Shown: positions 15,806 through 24,682, counted from the first letter of the stretch. The stretch is 64,000 nt of DNA from GWE2-42-39 sp963662895 (GCA_963662895.1 OY759982.1:620001-684000); one strand, 5' to 3'. The notes: generated by a model not told the origin, from the sequence alone. Numbers and translations are program-made.

Positions 15806-17605
15806 ATGAAGACTATATACAATTTTATGCTGATAGCAGGAAGTATTTTGCTTACGGCCTGCAGTGATTTTCTGGAGACGACCCCGGCAGAATATGCTTC
15901 CTCCGGATTTTACCGGTCAGAAGCAGCAGTCAAAGCCGGCGTGTCCGGTATTTATAATTCCCTTTACATCAACCTGGGGTACCAGTGCCCGTTTAACATT
16001 TACCTGGACCACTATACCCCGCTGGCTACGGAGCGTACGGAGAACAGCACCATCGGGGCCGGGGGAACATTAAATGCGGATAATTCCAGCGTGCTGAGCT
16101 GGTGGTCGGGCAATTATACCATTATTGCCCGGGCCAACTGCGTGTTGTACGGGGCAGAGCCTTACCCGGACATGCTGGAAGGAGATGCCGCCCAATACCT
16201 GGCCGAAGCGCGTGTACTGAGGGCATATGCCTACTGGAACCTGATCTCCACCTTTGGCGATGTGCCCTTTTTTACGGCGCCGGTCACCATCGACCAGTAT
16301 GACGATGAGCGGACAGACAAAAAAGAGGTGCTTGATTTTATCCTGTCCGACCTGGAAACAGCGGCCGCCGGTCTGCCCTGGATTGCTACGGAAAGAGGAC
16401 GGGTCGACAGGGCCGTGGCTTACGGCCTTCGTTCGCGTGCCGCCCTGCTCGGTGGGAGCCTGGATTACGGGGGGGAAGGAAGCGCCTACTTTACAATTGC
16501 TGCTGATGCCGCCTCAAAGGTGATCGGCCGGCGGCAACTGGCCACTGATTTCGATGACCTGTTCAATAAATCAGGGCAGGCTAAAGAAGATGTCCGTAAC
16601 GAGATCCTTTTTGAGCTGATGTACTCCGGTCAGGGCACCAAAAAATACCACATGGTGGGTTTTGGCCAGGTATCGAGGAATTACGGGCAAACGGGCCGCC
16701 ATCCTTCGGCGTTGCTGGCAGATACGTATGAGTGCATTGACGGCAAACGGATTGACGAGTCGCCGCTGTACGATCCGAAGCACCCCGGGAAAAACAGGGA
16801 CCCCCGTTTTAAAGCAACCCTGTGGATGCACGGAGATACCTGCGAAGGCAATACCAAAGGGACAGATGCCGGGCGCATCAAGTTTGTACTGGATGTCTAT
16901 AACCCGACGACCCGGTTTTATAATTTTACCACGGGAGAATGGTATTCCGCGACCAATGCCGACATCAACAGCGGGGCGGCGTGGACAAGTTTTGCCAATG
17001 CCGGGGTGGGATATATCTGGAGGAAGTTCAGTTATGAGCTGTCCGAACCGGTCAGCATGACAACGGTCAACATCCCGCTGATGCGTTATGCGGAAGTGTT
17101 GCTGAACTACGCCGAAGCTAAAATAGAACTGAATGAACTGGGAGATCCGGTTTATGATGCGATCAATAAAGTCAGGAACCGGGCCGGTATGCCCGGGGTA
17201 TCATCAGAGCGTGAAGGAGACCAGGACAAAATGCGTCAGTTGGTACGGCGGGAACGGAAGGTTGAACTGATCATGGAAGGACTTCATTTTGTGGATATGC
17301 GCCGGTGGCGGACCGGGGATATTGAGAATGACAGTCCGGGCTATGGTTACCCGGTAGCCCTGTCCAGGGATGAGAATGGCTATATCGTGTCAGGGGGATA
17401 TGATGATGCCACAGCAGATATGGTCCCGGATTTTAATACTTCGGCCCGTCATGACCTGAATGACATTGCCCGTTATGATGCTTACAAAGACAGGCTGAAA
17501 GTCCGGGACGCCAACCGGTACTGGGATGATAAATTCTACCTTTTCCCCATTCCGCAGTCCGAGCGGGACCGTAATCCGAACCTCAGCCAGAATGAGGGGT
17601 ATTAG
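15806..17605 (+). CDS. SusD/RagB-type surface lipoprotein, GC-rich
   Basis: A 599-aa lipoprotein with lipobox LLTAC (Cys19), the SusD opening (CSDFLETTPAEYASSGFYRSE), TPR-like repeats in the N-terminal half (AEARVLRAYAYWNLISTFGDVP near 130) and the closing pattern RRERKVELIMEGLHFVDMRRW followed by LFPIPQSERDRNPNLSQN. It lids the preceding SusC channel and binds the nutrient at the cell surface. It shares the GC-rich codon use of susC, starting 50 bp after it. No enzyme, SusE or regulator follows, so this pair is an orphan. Confidence 0.93.
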   Translation: MKTIYNFMLIAGSILLTACSDFLETTPAEYASSGFYRSEAAVKAGVSGIYNSLYINLGYQCPFNIYLDHYTPLATERTENSTIGAGGTLNADNSSVLSWWSGNYTIIARANCVLYGAEPYPDMLEGDAAQYLAEARVLRAYAYWNLISTFGDVPFFTAPVTIDQYDDERTDKKEVLDFILSDLETAAAGLPWIATERGRVDRAVAYGLRSRAALLGGSLDYGGEGSAYFTIAADAASKVIGRRQLATDFDDLFNKSGQAKEDVRNEILFELMYSGQGTKKYHMVGFGQVSRNYGQTGRHPSALLADTYECIDGKRIDESPLYDPKHPGKNRDPRFKATLWMHGDTCEGNTKGTDAGRIKFVLDVYNPTTRFYNFTTGEWYSATNADINSGAAWTSFANAGVGYIWRKFSYELSEPVSMTTVNIPLMRYAEVLLNYAEAKIELNELGDPVYDAINKVRNRAGMPGVSSEREGDQDKMRQLVRRERKVELIMEGLHFVDMRRWRTGDIENDSPGYGYPVALSRDENGYIVSGGYDDATADMVPDFNTSARHDLNDIARYDAYKDRLKVRDANRYWDDKFYLFPIPQSERDRNPNLSQNEGY

Positions 17606-17633
17606 AGAATGAGGGGGAGGCCTGCCCCTGCGT

Positions 17634-17666
17634 AATCCTGACAGGTTTCGAAAACCTGTCAGGATT
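17634..17666 (+). terminator. Perfect 15-bp hairpin after the GC-rich susD
   Basis: The arms aatcctgacaggttt (17634-17648) and aaacctgtcaggatt (17652-17666) are exact reverse complements around a 3-nt loop, 28 bp after the stop codon. The following sequence is A/T-rich but not a clean T-run. A terminator or an intergenic palindromic repeat are both possible. Confidence 0.65.
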
Positions 17667-17675
17667 AAATTATTA

Positions 17676-17773
17676 AGGTGAAACCCGGTGGAACAAGGCA
17701 GCCACCTCTCACCGGCGCATCTGCCGGGGCAGGTTTGAAAAGCAGGCTATCTATGCGCCGGAAAAGAATAACC
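17676..17773 (-). repeat. Dispersed intergenic repeat, inverted partner of 23881-23975
   Basis: The reverse complement aligns with 23881-23975: both have ggcgcatag, a short variable part, gtttcaaac- or tttcaaac-like string, then cggcagatgcgccgg and ccaccgggtttcacc. The ggcgcat / atgcgcc pair lets each copy fold. It is REP/MITE-like and has no coding capacity. Confidence 0.6.
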
Positions 17774-17780
17774 TTGTCCG

Positions 17781-17850
17781 TAGGAGAATTTTTGGCATGA
17801 TGGATCTTTGAGGAGTTGGTAATAATATGCGGAAGTAATCTTCGTTTTCC
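17781..17850 (+). repeat. Dispersed intergenic repeat, direct partner of 25386-25460
   Basis: Shared blocks are aatttttggcatg, atgcgg-aagta/gagta and tttc in the same order with scattered changes and small indels. Together with the previous repeat it shows that this gap and the 23.5-25.9 kb gap draw on one set of repeats. Confidence 0.5.
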
Positions 17851-17939
17851 TTCCGCTAATGAGCCCGATAGTTCAGGGAGCAATAGCAATCCGTGCCGGC
17901 AGTCACCAATTTTTATATATATCCGGAGAAGCAGGAGCA

Positions 17940-18219
17940 GCCTGTCAGCCTCTGACCGTCTCCAAAACAAATTCCGGGAGGTCTGTCAGCCTCTGACCGT
18001 CTTCAAAATAATTGCCGGGAAGCCTGTCAGCCTCTGACCGTCGCCAAAACATTTGCCGGGAGGTCTGTCAGCCTGAGACCAGCTCTAAAATAATTGCCGG
18101 GAAGCCCGTCAGCCTCTGACCGCCTCCAAAACAATTTCAGGGAAGCCAGTCGTCCGGCAACCAGCATCAAAACAATTGTAGAGAAGTTCGTCGTCTGACA
18201 ACTGTACCCAACGTAGCTG
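17940..18219. repeat. Tandem repeat, 41-bp period, about six and a half units
   Basis: Units begin at 17940, 17981, 18022, 18063, 18104, 18145 and 18186. Each starts with a g-ctgtcagcctctgaccgt-like string and continues through caaaa-caatt to ccggga-like ends. The first three units are very similar; units 4 to 7 are progressively diverged. Spacing is exact and there are no unique spacers, so it is a minisatellite and not a CRISPR array. All frames are interrupted. Confidence 0.8.
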
Positions 18220-18335
18220 AAGGTTACAAAATTTATTCCTGTCTGTTTTCCTGCATGGCAGTTTGAATTCAACCTGAAATAGTCAATCATTAATCGTAAT
18301 TCATCCTGATTCTTTGGTCTGTCAGATTCGGAATT

Positions 18336-18851
18336 TTAATTTTGATTTTTGTCTTTCGTGGGAAGTACATCAATATCGAGAGCTGAAGTAATTTTGCCGA
18401 TATTCTCAGGATCGATTATTCCTTCAATGCTGATCAGGGCATTTTCGTTACCACCCACAATAAGCAGTAATTCCGATAGTTTTCCTTCTCCTGCATTTTT
18501 TCCGAAGAAGCGTACTATTTCGTTGTCTTCAGTTACTTCCATTAAGACTTCATAATCGTGGTTTTTAAAGAAACCATCTTTCTCAAGTTCTTTGTAAAAA
18601 TTAAGCTCCTTGTTCAATTCGCTATCTTCAACCGAGAGAATACGGATTCCATCTAATCCGGACAACAGTTGTGATTCAGGAGTATCGCCTTTATCCATTT
18701 TGCTGGCAAAACCAAGCAAAGCCCCGCTGATACGGACAGTTGTAATTCCTTCTTTGTTGGCATATTTTTCAAAAAGCTTATCAACCGGGCCATTTTGTGC
18801 AAGTCCTATCAATGGTAATAATAAGGCTGCGAGAATTAATATACGTTTCAT
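18336..18851 (-). CDS. DUF4252 protein
   Basis: A 171-aa protein with signal peptide (ILILAALLLPLIGLAQ, probable cleavage after AQ), then the DUF4252 pattern: LFEKYANKEGITTVRISGAL near 25-45 and SELLLIVGGNENALISIEGII near 130-150. The family is periplasmic or surface-exposed with unknown function, and it is regularly the last gene of a sigma/anti-sigma operon, as here (2-bp gap to the upstream gene). It probably belongs to that regulator's own regulon. Confidence 0.85.
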   Translation of the reverse strand: MKRILILAALLLPLIGLAQNGPVDKLFEKYANKEGITTVRISGALLGFASKMDKGDTPESQLLSGLDGIRILSVEDSELNKELNFYKELEKDGFFKNHDYEVLMEVTEDNEIVRFFGKNAGEGKLSELLLIVGGNENALISIEGIIDPENIGKITSALDIDVLPTKDKNQN

Positions 18852-18853
18852 GA

Positions 18854-19399
18854 CTATTGTTTTTTTAGTTTTTCATTTATTTTAGCTAATTCATCCATTT
18901 CTTCAAACCCTTTGTTTACCAGTGTTAACCCTGTTTTTAACGGGGCCGAAGCTTTATCGATTTTCGCAACAGGCTGAAGCTGTGCTATCCCTTTTTGGTA
19001 CTTGCCGGCCATGTACCTCAATGTTTTAGCAGCCTCTGCATATGCTATTTCCGGATCATCATAGGTATCTTTAAATTGTTTTTTATTCTGATCGTAGTTC
19101 ACCAGCAGTAAGGCAATCAGCAGTACTGCGGCGACCGATGTAACTGTTTGCCATAACCAACGGAATTTATTCTTTTCCTTATGCTCATTTTCCAGGATAT
19201 GGTCCATTATTTCCTCGTCAAAACCTTCGAAACGAATTTCTGAAAGTTCTTTTTCTGCAATGAAAAACTTCCTGTAAACTTCCAGTTCGGCAGGAATATC
19301 CTGTTTACTGAAAAATTTGCTCAGCCTGGTTTCTTCCTCTGCAGAGGTTTCCCCTTCAAAAAATTTTTGTAGCAGTATTTTCACCTCTTTCAATTCCAT
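18854..19399 (-). CDS. Anti-sigma-factor-like membrane protein
   Basis: A 181-aa protein with a cytoplasmic N-terminal part (about 90 residues; VKILLQKFFEGETSAEEETRL resembles the sigma-binding start of Bacteroidetes anti-sigma proteins). One transmembrane helix (VTSVAAVLLIALLLVNY, about 86-102) and a periplasmic helical tail ending in charged residues follow. It overlaps the sigma gene by 44 bp. It should hold the ECF sigma factor at the membrane until an envelope signal arrives. It has no FecR domain, so the signal is not of the SusC type. Confidence 0.75.
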   Translation of the reverse strand: MELKEVKILLQKFFEGETSAEEETRLSKFFSKQDIPAELEVYRKFFIAEKELSEIRFEGFDEEIMDHILENEHKEKNKFRWLWQTVTSVAAVLLIALLLVNYDQNKKQFKDTYDDPEIAYAEAAKTLRYMAGKYQKGIAQLQPVAKIDKASAPLKTGLTLVNKGFEEMDELAKINEKLKKQ

Positions 19400-19898
19400 A
19401 GTTCTGATGTTTTAACAGTTCATCCCTTACTTTTTTCCTGGCTCTCGACAGGTTCACCCTCAGTGTATTGATCTCTATATCGGTGATTTTGGCTATTTCA
19501 TCGTAATCGAATTGTTCAATATCGCGGAGCCACATTACCTGTTTTTGCACTTCCGGGAGCTTTCCGATCACATGACGTACCAGCCTTGCTGTTTCCGACA
19601 GGTCCATTTCCCGATCAGTATCTGTTTTTTCTTCGTTGAGATACCTGATTTTATTGTCTTCCACTAAAACAGTCCGGTTCGATCGGATGATGTCGAGGCA
19701 GCGGTTCCGTACCATGCGCATGGCAAATGCCTCCACATTTTCTACTTTTTCGAGCTCTTCCCTTTTTTGCCAGAGTTTCAGAAATATGTCCTGTACCGCG
19801 TCCTTTGCCTGTTCTTTATCCTTCAGGAACTGGATCGCGAAACGGAGTAGCTTATTGCTGAGAGGCAGAACCTTTATTTTGAAATCTTTGGCAGTCAT
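19356..19898 (-). CDS. ECF RNA polymerase sigma factor
   Basis: A 180-aa sigma-70 family protein: region 2 (LLRFAIQFLKDKEQAKDAVQ, then FLKLWQKREELE) and region 4 (LPEVQKQVMWLRDIEQFDYDEIAKITD with helix-turn-helix ending LSRARKKVRDEL). An upstream TTG (19925) would add nine residues, but it falls within a TACCTTTG promoter box, so the ATG at 19898 is chosen. The gene leads the anti-sigma/DUF4252 operon and is divergent from the Nudix gene. Confidence 0.9.
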   Translation of the reverse strand: MTAKDFKIKVLPLSNKLLRFAIQFLKDKEQAKDAVQDIFLKLWQKREELEKVENVEAFAMRMVRNRCLDIIRSNRTVLVEDNKIRYLNEEKTDTDREMDLSETARLVRHVIGKLPEVQKQVMWLRDIEQFDYDEIAKITDIEINTLRVNLSRARKKVRDELLKHQNYGIERGENTATKIF

Positions 19899-19922
19899 CC
19901 GTATCTGTTTTCGGTCTGTTTC

Positions 19923-19930
19923 CAAAGGTA
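19923..19930 (-). promoter_or_regulatory. Putative -7 box of the sigma/anti-sigma/DUF4252 operon
   Basis: The minus strand reads TACCTTTG, a TAnnTTTG element, 24 bp upstream of the chosen ATG. No -33 TTG at the right spacing is obvious. Confidence 0.4.
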
Positions 19931-20037
19931 AGACGGACTTAAAAAAGTTTCATTACATCGGTTTAATTTTTATTTTTGAATCAGGTACAATATTTGTATT
20001 GTCAGGGCTTTTTTATGGTTTATCCTGAATAGAAACA

Positions 20038-20658
20038 ATGGAACGATTTATTTTTGAGAAGATCAAACGGTTACAGGCAATTGCCGAGACCGGCCTTTAT
20101 TATGTCGGGAATGATTTCGACCGCGAACGCTACGAAGAACTTCAGATAATATGTTTGCAGTTACTTGAACATTTAACAGATATCCCGATCGAAAAGATAA
20201 AGCCGGTGTTTATTGACCATAACGGGTATAAAACGCCTAAAGTAGATATCCGGGCAGTTGTTTTCAATGAAAAGAATGAAATACTGATGGTAAAAGAAAA
20301 GGCAGATGGTTGCTGGTCTTTGCCTGGCGGTTGGGCCGACATTGGCTACACGCCAGGACAAATTGCTGAAAAGGAATGTCTCGAAGAATCCGGACTTCGG
20401 GTGAAAGCAAGACAGGTGCTGGCAATTTTCGATAAAGCAGCCCAGAACATGCCGCCTCAGTTTGAATACGTTTATAAAATATTTATCCTCTGTGAAAAGC
20501 AAAACAATACCATATCCACCGGTACGGAGACTGATGATGCCGGATGGTTCCCGGAGCATCAGATCCCGGAACTTTCATCCCCCCGGAACCTGGAGTCGCA
20601 GATACATATGATGTTTGAGTATCATCAGGGGGAACGGACAGAAGTCTATTTCGACTGA
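20038..20658 (+). CDS. Nudix hydrolase (YjhB-like, with N-terminal Nudix_N_2 region)
   Basis: A 206-aa cytoplasmic protein. Residues 1-65 match the N-terminal helical region of YjhB-type hydrolases (LQAIAETGLYYVGNDFDRERYEEL). The Nudix box lies at 97-119 (GGWADIGYTPGQIAEKECLEESGL). The usual first Glu of GX5EX7REUXEEXGU is Tyr104 here, and the Arg is Lys112; the metal-binding EE pair is intact, and I recall Y at the first position in related Bacteroidetes proteins. It hydrolyses nucleoside diphosphate derivatives such as ADP-ribose or CDP-linked compounds; the substrate is not certain. A TATTTTTG box at 19971-19978 may be its -7 element. Confidence 0.88.
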   Translation: MERFIFEKIKRLQAIAETGLYYVGNDFDRERYEELQIICLQLLEHLTDIPIEKIKPVFIDHNGYKTPKVDIRAVVFNEKNEILMVKEKADGCWSLPGGWADIGYTPGQIAEKECLEESGLRVKARQVLAIFDKAAQNMPPQFEYVYKIFILCEKQNNTISTGTETDDAGWFPEHQIPELSSPRNLESQIHMMFEYHQGERTEVYFD

Positions 20659-20683
20659 AACGAGGATACCGTTCTGTGATATA

Positions 20684-22027
20684 TCAGAATATTTTGTATC
20701 CGAATCCTACTGAAAAAATGACGGTGCTTTTATCGTAGGTTTCTTTAAATGTTCCAACCCCTGTGTAACTGATTTCTTTCTCTCCGTTTTGATACATGGT
20801 GTACAGAAATCCCAGGTCGATCGTTAGTTTCTGCGAGATTTTAAACTCGCCCCCCAGACCGACAGTATTTGAACTCAGACTGTAGCTCAGATCGGTTTGA
20901 TAACCGGACCCGACACCTGTTTCTGAATGCATGATACCGGCGCTGAAAGCAACTTTTTCGGTGATATCGTATTGCCCGCCAAAAGCCAGTTCATAATAAT
21001 TTTTATCGATTTCATCAACACCGCCCCTGTTCGAGTTTTTATCAAAATAATAATTGAATGATGTCGAAAGTTTAAAATCCGGTAATAATCTGTAATCAAC
21101 TCCTGCTGTAAAAATTGCGGGAATATCGTTTCTGAACTTATTCCCGTCAGGAAATTGTCCTGTACCATCTTCTGTTGTTTTATTCTCCATCTCAAGTTTT
21201 GTTTTGAATTCATATTTCAGGCCAATATTGAGTTCCTCAACAGGGGCAATATCGACACTGATAATAGGTGTATACCCGGTGCCTTTTTGTTTTACATCCA
21301 CTTTTTTATCAGCAGTTGCAGCCGCGTAGTCAGACATACCCGCAACAGTAAAGAAGTCGCTGGCTGACATAAATCCCCCGGATGGATTGATTTGCGGATG
21401 TTGCGGATTGATCATGATATTATTGATGTGCCCGTCGTAGGTATTAACGGCAGCAATATAACGAAGGCCTGCCGCTCCGCTGATTATTTTGTTAAAAGCA
21501 TACGATATTCCCAACTGAAAACCCCAGAAAGTGGATGTTCCTTTAAAAAATAAGTCAGCAGAATAATCAGTAGTAGTCACTCCTAATGATGTCAACAGGG
21601 TCGGAAGTTGTGCTATTGATGTTTCAAATGAAGGTAAGCCGGTCTTATATTCTGCAGTGCCACCTCCGGCATTGGGCCCTACTCCAAAAGAAATGGCCAG
21701 TTTATCCTTTTTGTAGTTCGCAAAAAATGTCGGAAAAACAGGAATTGAAACATCTCCGATATAGGTTGCATCGTTCAGTAACGGGAAAAGGTTATTGACC
21801 GTTTTGGTTTGAAAAATTGATTGGTTATGATAGGCCAGGTAAAAACCGTCATCCATTCTGACCAGACCAGCCGGGTTAAAATAAACAGCATCTAAATCGG
21901 TAGAAGCATTTCGTGAAAGCATTCGTACGAATTGTGCACTTTGGTTGGAATTAGTTAAAATACCCCCGGCTATTGCCTGATTCATGAAAAATAATACGAC
22001 AGCAATTAAAGTGGCTATTTTCTTCAT
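20684..22027 (-). CDS. FadL/OmpP1-type outer-membrane transporter
   Basis: A 447-aa protein with signal peptide (MKKIATLIAVVLFFMNQAIAG) and the FadL opening: GGILTNSNQSAQFVRMLSRNASTDLDAVYFNPAGL, where the NPAGL motif is diagnostic. The rest is a 14-strand-type barrel of alternating residues, ending in GFGYKIF with a C-terminal Phe. It would pass hydrophobic molecules such as fatty acids or aromatics through the outer membrane. The ATG at 22027 places the signal peptide correctly; another ATG lies three codons upstream. Confidence 0.85.
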   Translation of the reverse strand: MKKIATLIAVVLFFMNQAIAGGILTNSNQSAQFVRMLSRNASTDLDAVYFNPAGLVRMDDGFYLAYHNQSIFQTKTVNNLFPLLNDATYIGDVSIPVFPTFFANYKKDKLAISFGVGPNAGGGTAEYKTGLPSFETSIAQLPTLLTSLGVTTTDYSADLFFKGTSTFWGFQLGISYAFNKIISGAAGLRYIAAVNTYDGHINNIMINPQHPQINPSGGFMSASDFFTVAGMSDYAAATADKKVDVKQKGTGYTPIISVDIAPVEELNIGLKYEFKTKLEMENKTTEDGTGQFPDGNKFRNDIPAIFTAGVDYRLLPDFKLSTSFNYYFDKNSNRGGVDEIDKNYYELAFGGQYDITEKVAFSAGIMHSETGVGSGYQTDLSYSLSSNTVGLGGEFKISQKLTIDLGFLYTMYQNGEKEISYTGVGTFKETYDKSTVIFSVGFGYKIF

Positions 22028-22054
22028 AATATACATTTTAGGTTATTGATGGGG

Positions 22055-22062
22055 CAAAAGTA
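22055..22062 (-). promoter_or_regulatory. Putative -7 box of the FadL-like gene
   Basis: The minus strand reads TACTTTTG, a TAnnTTTG element, 27 bp upstream of the ATG at 22027. This suggests that the gene has its own promoter although lpdA lies 128 bp upstream on the same strand. Confidence 0.4.
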
Positions 22063-22155
22063 AAATAATTTTTTACTGATGTTTTGTTTTATGTTGAAGA
22101 TCAGCATTATAAAAAATATTAAAACAATTGGTTCGTTTGTTCGAAGATTGGTCTA

Positions 22156-23547
22156 TTATAAATGAATTACCTCGTTGTAAGCTGCTGCTGCTGCCTCCAT
22201 AATTGCTTCGCTCATGGTTGGGTGGGGGTGAATGGATTTTATCAGCTCGTGCCCGGTAATTTCCAGTTTTTTGGCTACTACCAGTTCTGCGATCATCTCG
22301 GTTACATTGCCACCGATCATATGTGCCCCCAGCAACTCCCCGTATTTAGCATCAAAAATTAGTTTTACAAAGCCGTCTTTTTGACCGGATGCGCTTGCCT
22401 TACCACTGGCTGAATAAGGAAATTTGCCCACTTTTACTTCGTAACCGGCTTCTTTGGCCTTTTCTTCTGTCAGCCCCAGCGACGAAATTTCCGGATTGGT
22501 ATAAGTGCACCCCGGAATATTACCGTAATCAATCGGTTCGGGCTTCAGTCCGGCAATTTTTTCAACGCAAACAATGCCTTCTGCCGAAGCTACATGTGCC
22601 AAAGCAGGTCCGGCAACGATGTCGCCAATAGCATATACCGACGGAACATTGGTCTGGTAAAATTCGTTAACTTTCACTTTCCCTTTTTCGAGTTCAATTC
22701 CGAGCTCCTCCAGTCCGATGTTTTCGATATTGGGTGTGATACCGACAGCAGAAAGCACAATTTCGGATTCAACCGTTTCTTCCCCCTTTTTTGTTTTTAT
22801 TGTTACCTTGCATAGTTCTCCTGAAGTGTCGACTGTTTCGACGGAAGCGCCGGTGTACACTTTCATTTTACTTTTTTTGAAGTTTCGTTCCAGTTGTTTG
22901 GCCACTTCCTGGTCTTCGTTTGGAACCAGTGTCGGCATGTATTCAACCAGGGTAACCTGCGTTCCGATAGTATGATAGAAATAGGCAAATTCGCTGCCAA
23001 TGGCCCCTGAGCCGACCACAACCATCGACTGGGGTTGTTTAGGCAGTGTCAGTGCCTGCCGGTAACCGATTATTTTTTCGCCGTCCTGTTCCAGGTTGGG
23101 TAGTTCGCGTGAACGGGCTCCGGTTGCCAGGATAATGTGTTTTGCCGAATGGCTGGTACGTTTTCCTGTTTCATCAACTACTTCAACCGTATTTTTACCG
23201 GCCACCCGGCCATATCCATTAATTGTTTCAATTTTATTTTTTTTGAAAAGGAAACGGACCCCTTTGCTCATACCTTCGGCCACATCCCGGCTGCGTTTGA
23301 TCATTGCCCCAAAATCGGGTTTTATTTCCCCTGAAACAGAAACCCCGTATTCGGCAGCATGGATGGCATACTCCAGCGCCTGTGCACTTTTTAGTAATGA
23401 TTTGGTGGGGATACATCCCCAGTTCAGACAGATACCTCCCAGGTTTTCTTTTTCAACAACAGCAACATTCATCCCTAGCTGAGTTGCCCTGATTGCAGCC
23501 ACATATCCGCCCGGGCCACTTCCGATAACTATTAAATCGTAACTCAT
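22156..23547 (-). CDS. lpdA: Dihydrolipoyl dehydrogenase
   Basis: A 463-aa flavoprotein of usual length. FAD-binding GSGPGGYVAAIRA is at 9-21. The redox disulfide is in GGICLNWGCIPTK (Cys40, Cys45). The NAD-binding GSGAIGSEFAYFY follows near 180, the second FAD motif is YAIGDIVAGPALAH, and the active-site HPHPTMSEAI is near 440. It reoxidises dihydrolipoamide in the pyruvate, 2-oxoglutarate or branched-chain dehydrogenase complexes or in the glycine cleavage system. No E1/E2 genes are adjacent, as is common for a shared E3. Confidence 0.96.
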   Translation of the reverse strand: MSYDLIVIGSGPGGYVAAIRATQLGMNVAVVEKENLGGICLNWGCIPTKSLLKSAQALEYAIHAAEYGVSVSGEIKPDFGAMIKRSRDVAEGMSKGVRFLFKKNKIETINGYGRVAGKNTVEVVDETGKRTSHSAKHIILATGARSRELPNLEQDGEKIIGYRQALTLPKQPQSMVVVGSGAIGSEFAYFYHTIGTQVTLVEYMPTLVPNEDQEVAKQLERNFKKSKMKVYTGASVETVDTSGELCKVTIKTKKGEETVESEIVLSAVGITPNIENIGLEELGIELEKGKVKVNEFYQTNVPSVYAIGDIVAGPALAHVASAEGIVCVEKIAGLKPEPIDYGNIPGCTYTNPEISSLGLTEEKAKEAGYEVKVGKFPYSASGKASASGQKDGFVKLIFDAKYGELLGAHMIGGNVTEMIAELVVAKKLEITGHELIKSIHPHPTMSEAIMEAAAAAYNEVIHL

Positions 23548-23814
23548 ATCGAATATTTTCCTTTTTTATTTTACTGAACACTATAACATCTCTGAAACAG
23601 AAAAGTTTTTATCTGTATGCTGAATCTCATTTCAGAAAGGTCCGGGCAATGATAATTAAAAATTGTATTTAAAAACAAGTACAAATATCAGCCTGAATTA
23701 TTGTTTGTGTGGGGAAGAGAGAATATATCCTGTAAAAAACGAAAAAACAATACCTGCTTTCCTGGGCTGTTCAATTCTCCAAATAATGTTGATAACTAAT
23801 GCGAATTAAGTACG
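23548..23814. other. Gene-free stretch upstream of lpdA
   Basis: AT-rich with no open frame of interest; presumably holds the lpdA promoter, though I do not see a clean TAnnTTTG box. It opens a gene-free region that continues to 25,915 and whose repeats are listed separately. The parts between those repeats (23,983-24,237; 24,683-24,945; 25,051-25,385) encode nothing I recognise. Confidence 0.5.
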
Positions 23815-23854
23815 GGCAAGGAACCGTTCTTTTTTTAGAGAACGGTTCCTTGCC
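23815..23854. terminator. Perfect 16-bp hairpin
   Basis: The arms ggcaaggaaccgttct (23815-23830) and agaacggttccttgcc (23839-23854) are exact reverse complements with a T-rich 8-nt loop. It lies 270 bp upstream of lpdA and follows no gene on the plus strand. It may be an orphaned terminator or the end of a repeat element. Confidence 0.6.
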
Positions 23855-23880
23855 TCCCACTTTGCCTTTCTCTTATCTCC

Positions 23881-23975
23881 GGTTTTCTTTGTCCGGCGCA
23901 TAGGGCGTTCGTGTTTCAAACCCGGCCCGGCAGATGCGCCGGTATGGGTATGGGCTGTTTCCACCGGGTTTCACC
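23881..23975 (+). repeat. Dispersed intergenic repeat, inverted partner of 17676-17773
   Basis: Same block order as the partner when that copy is reverse-complemented. Internal ggcgcat and atgcgcc arms allow a fold. It opens the repeat-rich part of this gene-free stretch. Confidence 0.6.
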
Positions 23976-24237
23976 CGGCGTTATGAACAGTGAAGCCCTC
24001 CAGGCTTCTCAACATGCTGTGTTTGTCCCAAATCCGGTGTATCGGTTCTTAGCCCTTTGTGTTTGAAAGGTTTGATTGTCTGCGGCCTGTTCGGGGCGGA
24101 GTGTTTGAGGAGTTTGACGTTTCGCGTTTAAGGGGCGTTGCCCTTTGTCTGGAGAGGCTTGCTGTCCCTGAGGGGCATACATCAATAACCCGGGGTAAGT
24201 GAGGAACGAACGCAACCCCGGGATTGAATGCACCCGG

Positions 24238-24329
24238 AACACCCCGGCCACGATAGTTCGCTCAAAAAAGCAATGCAGTTGTATGGCCGGAAATGCTAAA
24301 ATGCTAAAAAAAGCGATGTTTTGTATTTG
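24238..24329 (+). repeat. Repeat block B, copy 1
   Basis: Aligns with 25811-25900. Shared strings are agttcg, caaaaaa-gc, ttgtatggccggaaatg and ttttgtattt. Identity is roughly 85 percent by eye. In this copy block B precedes block A by about 100 bp, the reverse of the order in copy 2. Confidence 0.7.
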
Positions 24330-24435
24330 TCTCATATATAGACTTATGTAAAAATCTGTCATTGGTAGTTGCCACCCAAAATTTTGGGCATAATGAGGAG
24401 ATGACAGGAAAGGTATCCGGAAGTCAAGTCCCCGG

Positions 24436-24682
24436 TTCACCGGAAGGTGAAAAGCAGGGGTGGCCAGTCAAAGTAGTCCGGGCCGGCGTTGGCGGGAGCG
24501 GTTTTTTGTGGGTCTTCAGGGATGTGTGCCGGGAAGAAAAAACCGGGAGGCGGGCGGAAGGATGACTTAGACAAGACTTTTACTTCCTTTTGGTCGACTG
24601 CAAAAGGAAGGGCTCCGCCGGCCAGAGGCGAATACCAATAAGCAATAAAAATTGTCAGGTTATTAAGAACGAAGAAAACACC
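24436..24682 (+). repeat. Repeat block A, copy 1
   Basis: A 247-bp block that aligns without gaps to 25571-25817, with about ten mismatches. Both copies hold open frames on both strands, but these lack family features and starts differ, so I take it as non-coding. The high identity implies a recent duplication or gene conversion. Confidence 0.85.

Noticed and set aside
17940..18219. Possible CRISPR array (regular repeats)
   Set aside because: The 41-bp units abut each other with no unique spacers, and unit sequences drift. It is a tandem repeat.
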